From: Leptospira yanagawae serovar Saopaulo str. Sao Paulo = ATCC 700523
Lineage (GTDB): Bacteria > Spirochaetota > Leptospiria > Leptospirales > Leptospiraceae
Length of the DNA stretch: 6,255 nucleotides
Reading direction: 5' to 3'
Assembly: GCF_000332475.2 (NCBI RefSeq)
Contig: NZ_AOGX02000027.1
Span: forward strand, 1 to 6,255
The notes under the pieces are model-generated. The model was not told the origin of the DNA, searched no databases, and worked only from the letters and a program-made list of their open reading frames with translations. The position numbers and the translations under genes are program-made. Positions 5,106-6,255 of this stretch are shown here, in pieces (positions within the stretch are counted from its first letter, which is position 1; every line of letters begins with the position of its first letter).

Positions 5106-5936
5106 ATGGAATATTTAATTCGAATTGCCATCGGAGCGATAATTGGAGGATTAACAGGTTATTTAGTTTTTTCTCTCTTAAATAAATATTTAGGTAAAAA
5201 TCTAAAAAAAACGAACTTCTTAATTTTTCCCATAGTAGTAACAATATCCATGGTTGGAATATCCAATCATATAATTACAAATATTTTCCAAGAAAGAGAG
5301 AAAAATAAAAATCTTGAAGTAATATTCGAATCTCTTGAAAGACATCCAATCTTTATGTTAATCAAGGAACATCATCCGGAAAAATTTAAGGAAATAAAAA
5401 CAAAATACGCGGCAATATACCAGGAAAATACAAAACTTACAGAAGCAGATATCTATGCCTTAAGTTATCAGATAGGAGCTCAAGCCACAAATGAATTTTT
5501 ACAAAAAGCCAATAATGAGCAAATCTCAAACCACGTCAAAATATTAATCGATGCTCTTGAAAATACTTCAAAAACAAAGCCAGATATCGCATTCGCAATC
5601 GTATTTCCAGATTACATAATTAACATTAATAATAAAGAATTAGAAGAATTTGGAAAAAATGAATTACTCATGTCTAGTATTAAGACTATAATATCAAATA
5701 AAACGAATAGCACGAAAACTTCTTACTTTGATGATGTGATTTTTGAAACGTTCATTAAAGAGAACGAGAAACAAGTTCAAAAATATAATGAAACTTTAAG
5801 TAAATTAACTAAAAATAATTCGGAAAGTGAAAGAAGAGAAATTTTCAACGGATACCTTACATTCTATCAAAATATTTTAAAACTTGGTTCAAATAAATCA
5901 GGTCCAATTTTAAGAAATTTGTTAAAACAACATTGA
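5106..5936 (+). CDS. Unrecognised membrane protein with two N-terminal TM helices, 276 aa
   Basis: Two hydrophobic segments stand out. Residues about 4-26 (IRIAIGAIIGGLTGYLVF) are glycine-rich, with small-xxx-small spacing that suits helix packing. Residues about 38-60 (FLIFPIVVTISMVGI) form the second. A short basic loop (KYLGKNLKK) joins them and is probably cytoplasmic, which would put both termini on the other side or the C-terminal domain near the membrane. From residue 62 the protein is soluble, highly charged and mostly helical, with QEREKNKNLEV, EHHPEKFKEIKTKYA and a C-terminal ENEKQVQKYNETLSKL coiled-coil-like part. No catalytic motif or known family is apparent. The gap from attC4 is about 40 bp without a clear promoter, so upstream transcription is probably needed. 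The stop lies about ten bases before the end arm. Function is unknown. Confidence 0.8.
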   Translation: MEYLIRIAIGAIIGGLTGYLVFSLLNKYLGKNLKKTNFLIFPIVVTISMVGISNHIITNIFQEREKNKNLEVIFESLERHPIFMLIKEHHPEKFKEIKTKYAAIYQENTKLTEADIYALSYQIGAQATNEFLQKANNEQISNHVKILIDALENTSKTKPDIAFAIVFPDYIININNKELEEFGKNELLMSSIKTIISNKTNSTKTSYFDDVIFETFIKENEKQVQKYNETLSKLTKNNSESERREIFNGYLTFYQNILKLGSNKSGPILRNLLKQH

Positions 5937-5957
5937 TTTTAAAACTTAAAACACTGC

Positions 5958-6120
5958 GCATAACTGACGCTAACCACTTCGCGGCGGGACTCCGCCCTTG
6001 CTCGGTCTGCGACACATAGGCTTTTGTCACTCCTCTTGCTTACGCAAGCCTCGTGCCAATCCCTAACGTCCCTTCCAGGGACTCAGGGCCAGCCTACGTC
6101 GGTTAGCTAGTTCGATAATT
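5958..6120 (+). repeat. attC site 5, with decayed R' box
   Basis: R'' is GCATAAC (5958-5964). L'' GCTAACC pairs with L' GGTTAGC. Inner stems are GGCGG-GACT-CCGCC (5983-5996), TAGGCT with AGCCTA, CTTGC-TTAC-GCAAG and GTCCCT-TCC-AGGGAC (6068-6082). The R' position reads GATAATT (6114-6120) and has lost the GTT needed at the crossover, so integrase probably cannot use it well. The GCAAT motif that follows R' in most other sites is still present at 6121-6125. Confidence 0.8.
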
Positions 6121-6171
6121 GCAATTGGTTGATCAATAGAATAAGACGCGCAAATTTTTTGAATGTGAGTG

Positions 6172-6255
6172 ATGTCGATTAAAGCGGGAGAAAATACATG
6201 GCTGTGTTACTCCATTTACGTCTGTTACAGGATTATTGCTTTTTTAAGAGATAAG
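6172..6255 (+). CDS. Possible start of a gene running off the right edge
   Basis: From ATG 6172 the frame is open for 28 codons to the window end (MSIKAGENTWLCYS, then a hydrophobic YVCYRIIAFL). Only a weak GTGAG precedes it. A competing 18-aa ORF at 6198-6254 has a better GGGAG site. The fragment is too short to identify and either call may be wrong. Confidence 0.25.
   Translation, partial: MSIKAGENTWLCYSIYVCYRIIAFLRDK

Larger units (their letters stand above)
5066..6114 (+). mobile_element. Integron cassette 5 (two-TM protein), 1049 bp
   Basis: Runs from G5065^TT to the decayed R' of attC5 at 6114. Its end arms are GTTATGTGCAATGTTTTAA from 5065 and GTTATGCGCAGTGTTTTAA read back from 5964. 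Differences are at position 7 and the invariant position 11. Confidence 0.82.

Noticed and set aside
1952..6120. The GC-rich repeats as a CRISPR array or REP-type element
   Set aside because: Units are 162 bp and separated by about 1-kb genes, not short spacers. R and L boxes, plus orientation relative to genes, fit attC sites.
6198..6254. 18-aa ORF with GGGAG site near the right edge
   Set aside because: Very short, and overlaps an open frame that continues past the window. It cannot be told from chance.

Overview
This window is a stretch of integron gene-cassette array whose left edge has been invaded by an IS3-family insertion sequence. Five AT-rich cassettes lie in tandem, all transcribed left to right. 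Each ends in a GC-rich element of about 162 bp with the architecture of an attC site: an R''-like box (GCATAAC or GTATAAC), an L''/L' stem, a long folded middle, and an R'-like box (GTTATGC, GTTATAC or GTTATGT). No integrase gene or attI site is in view, so this is an internal or distal part of an array. AT-rich coding, lipoprotein and secreted-type N-termini and this kind of attC suggest a spirochaete, most likely Leptospira or a relative. That assignment is an inference and no marker here proves it.

Layout. 1-106: flank with a possible gene tail. 107-1350: a complete 1244-bp IS3-family element on the minus strand, with 37-bp imperfect terminal repeats beginning TG, orfA and orfB, and an A AAA AAG frameshift heptamer. 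1351-2107: remainder of cassette 1, a Shedu-like DUF4263 nuclease gene that has lost its 5' end next to the IS. 2108-3186: cassette 2, a small secreted Cys-rich protein with a possible 26-aa upstream ORF. 3187-4065: cassette 3, a HigB/HigA-type toxin-antitoxin pair with its own strong promoter and a possibly leaderless toxin mRNA. 4066-5065: cassette 4, a putative lipoprotein of unknown function. 5066-6114: cassette 5, an unrecognised protein with two membrane helices. 6115-6255: sequence after a decayed attC, perhaps the start of another gene.

The cassettes look like independent mobile units rather than an operon. Cassettes 4 and 5 have only about 35-40 bp before their start codons and no clear promoter, so they probably depend on read-through, for example from the toxin-antitoxin promoter in cassette 3. 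Cassettes 2 and 3 carry their own promoters.

The most striking observation is that the two ends of each complete cassette are cassette-specific inverted repeats of about 17-19 bp, well beyond the classical 7-bp R box. All four pairs carry the same A/C mismatch at position 11. These arms pair only when a cassette's own ends are joined, as in the excised circle. The attC middles also show compensatory base changes in several stems, which argues for a selected fold.
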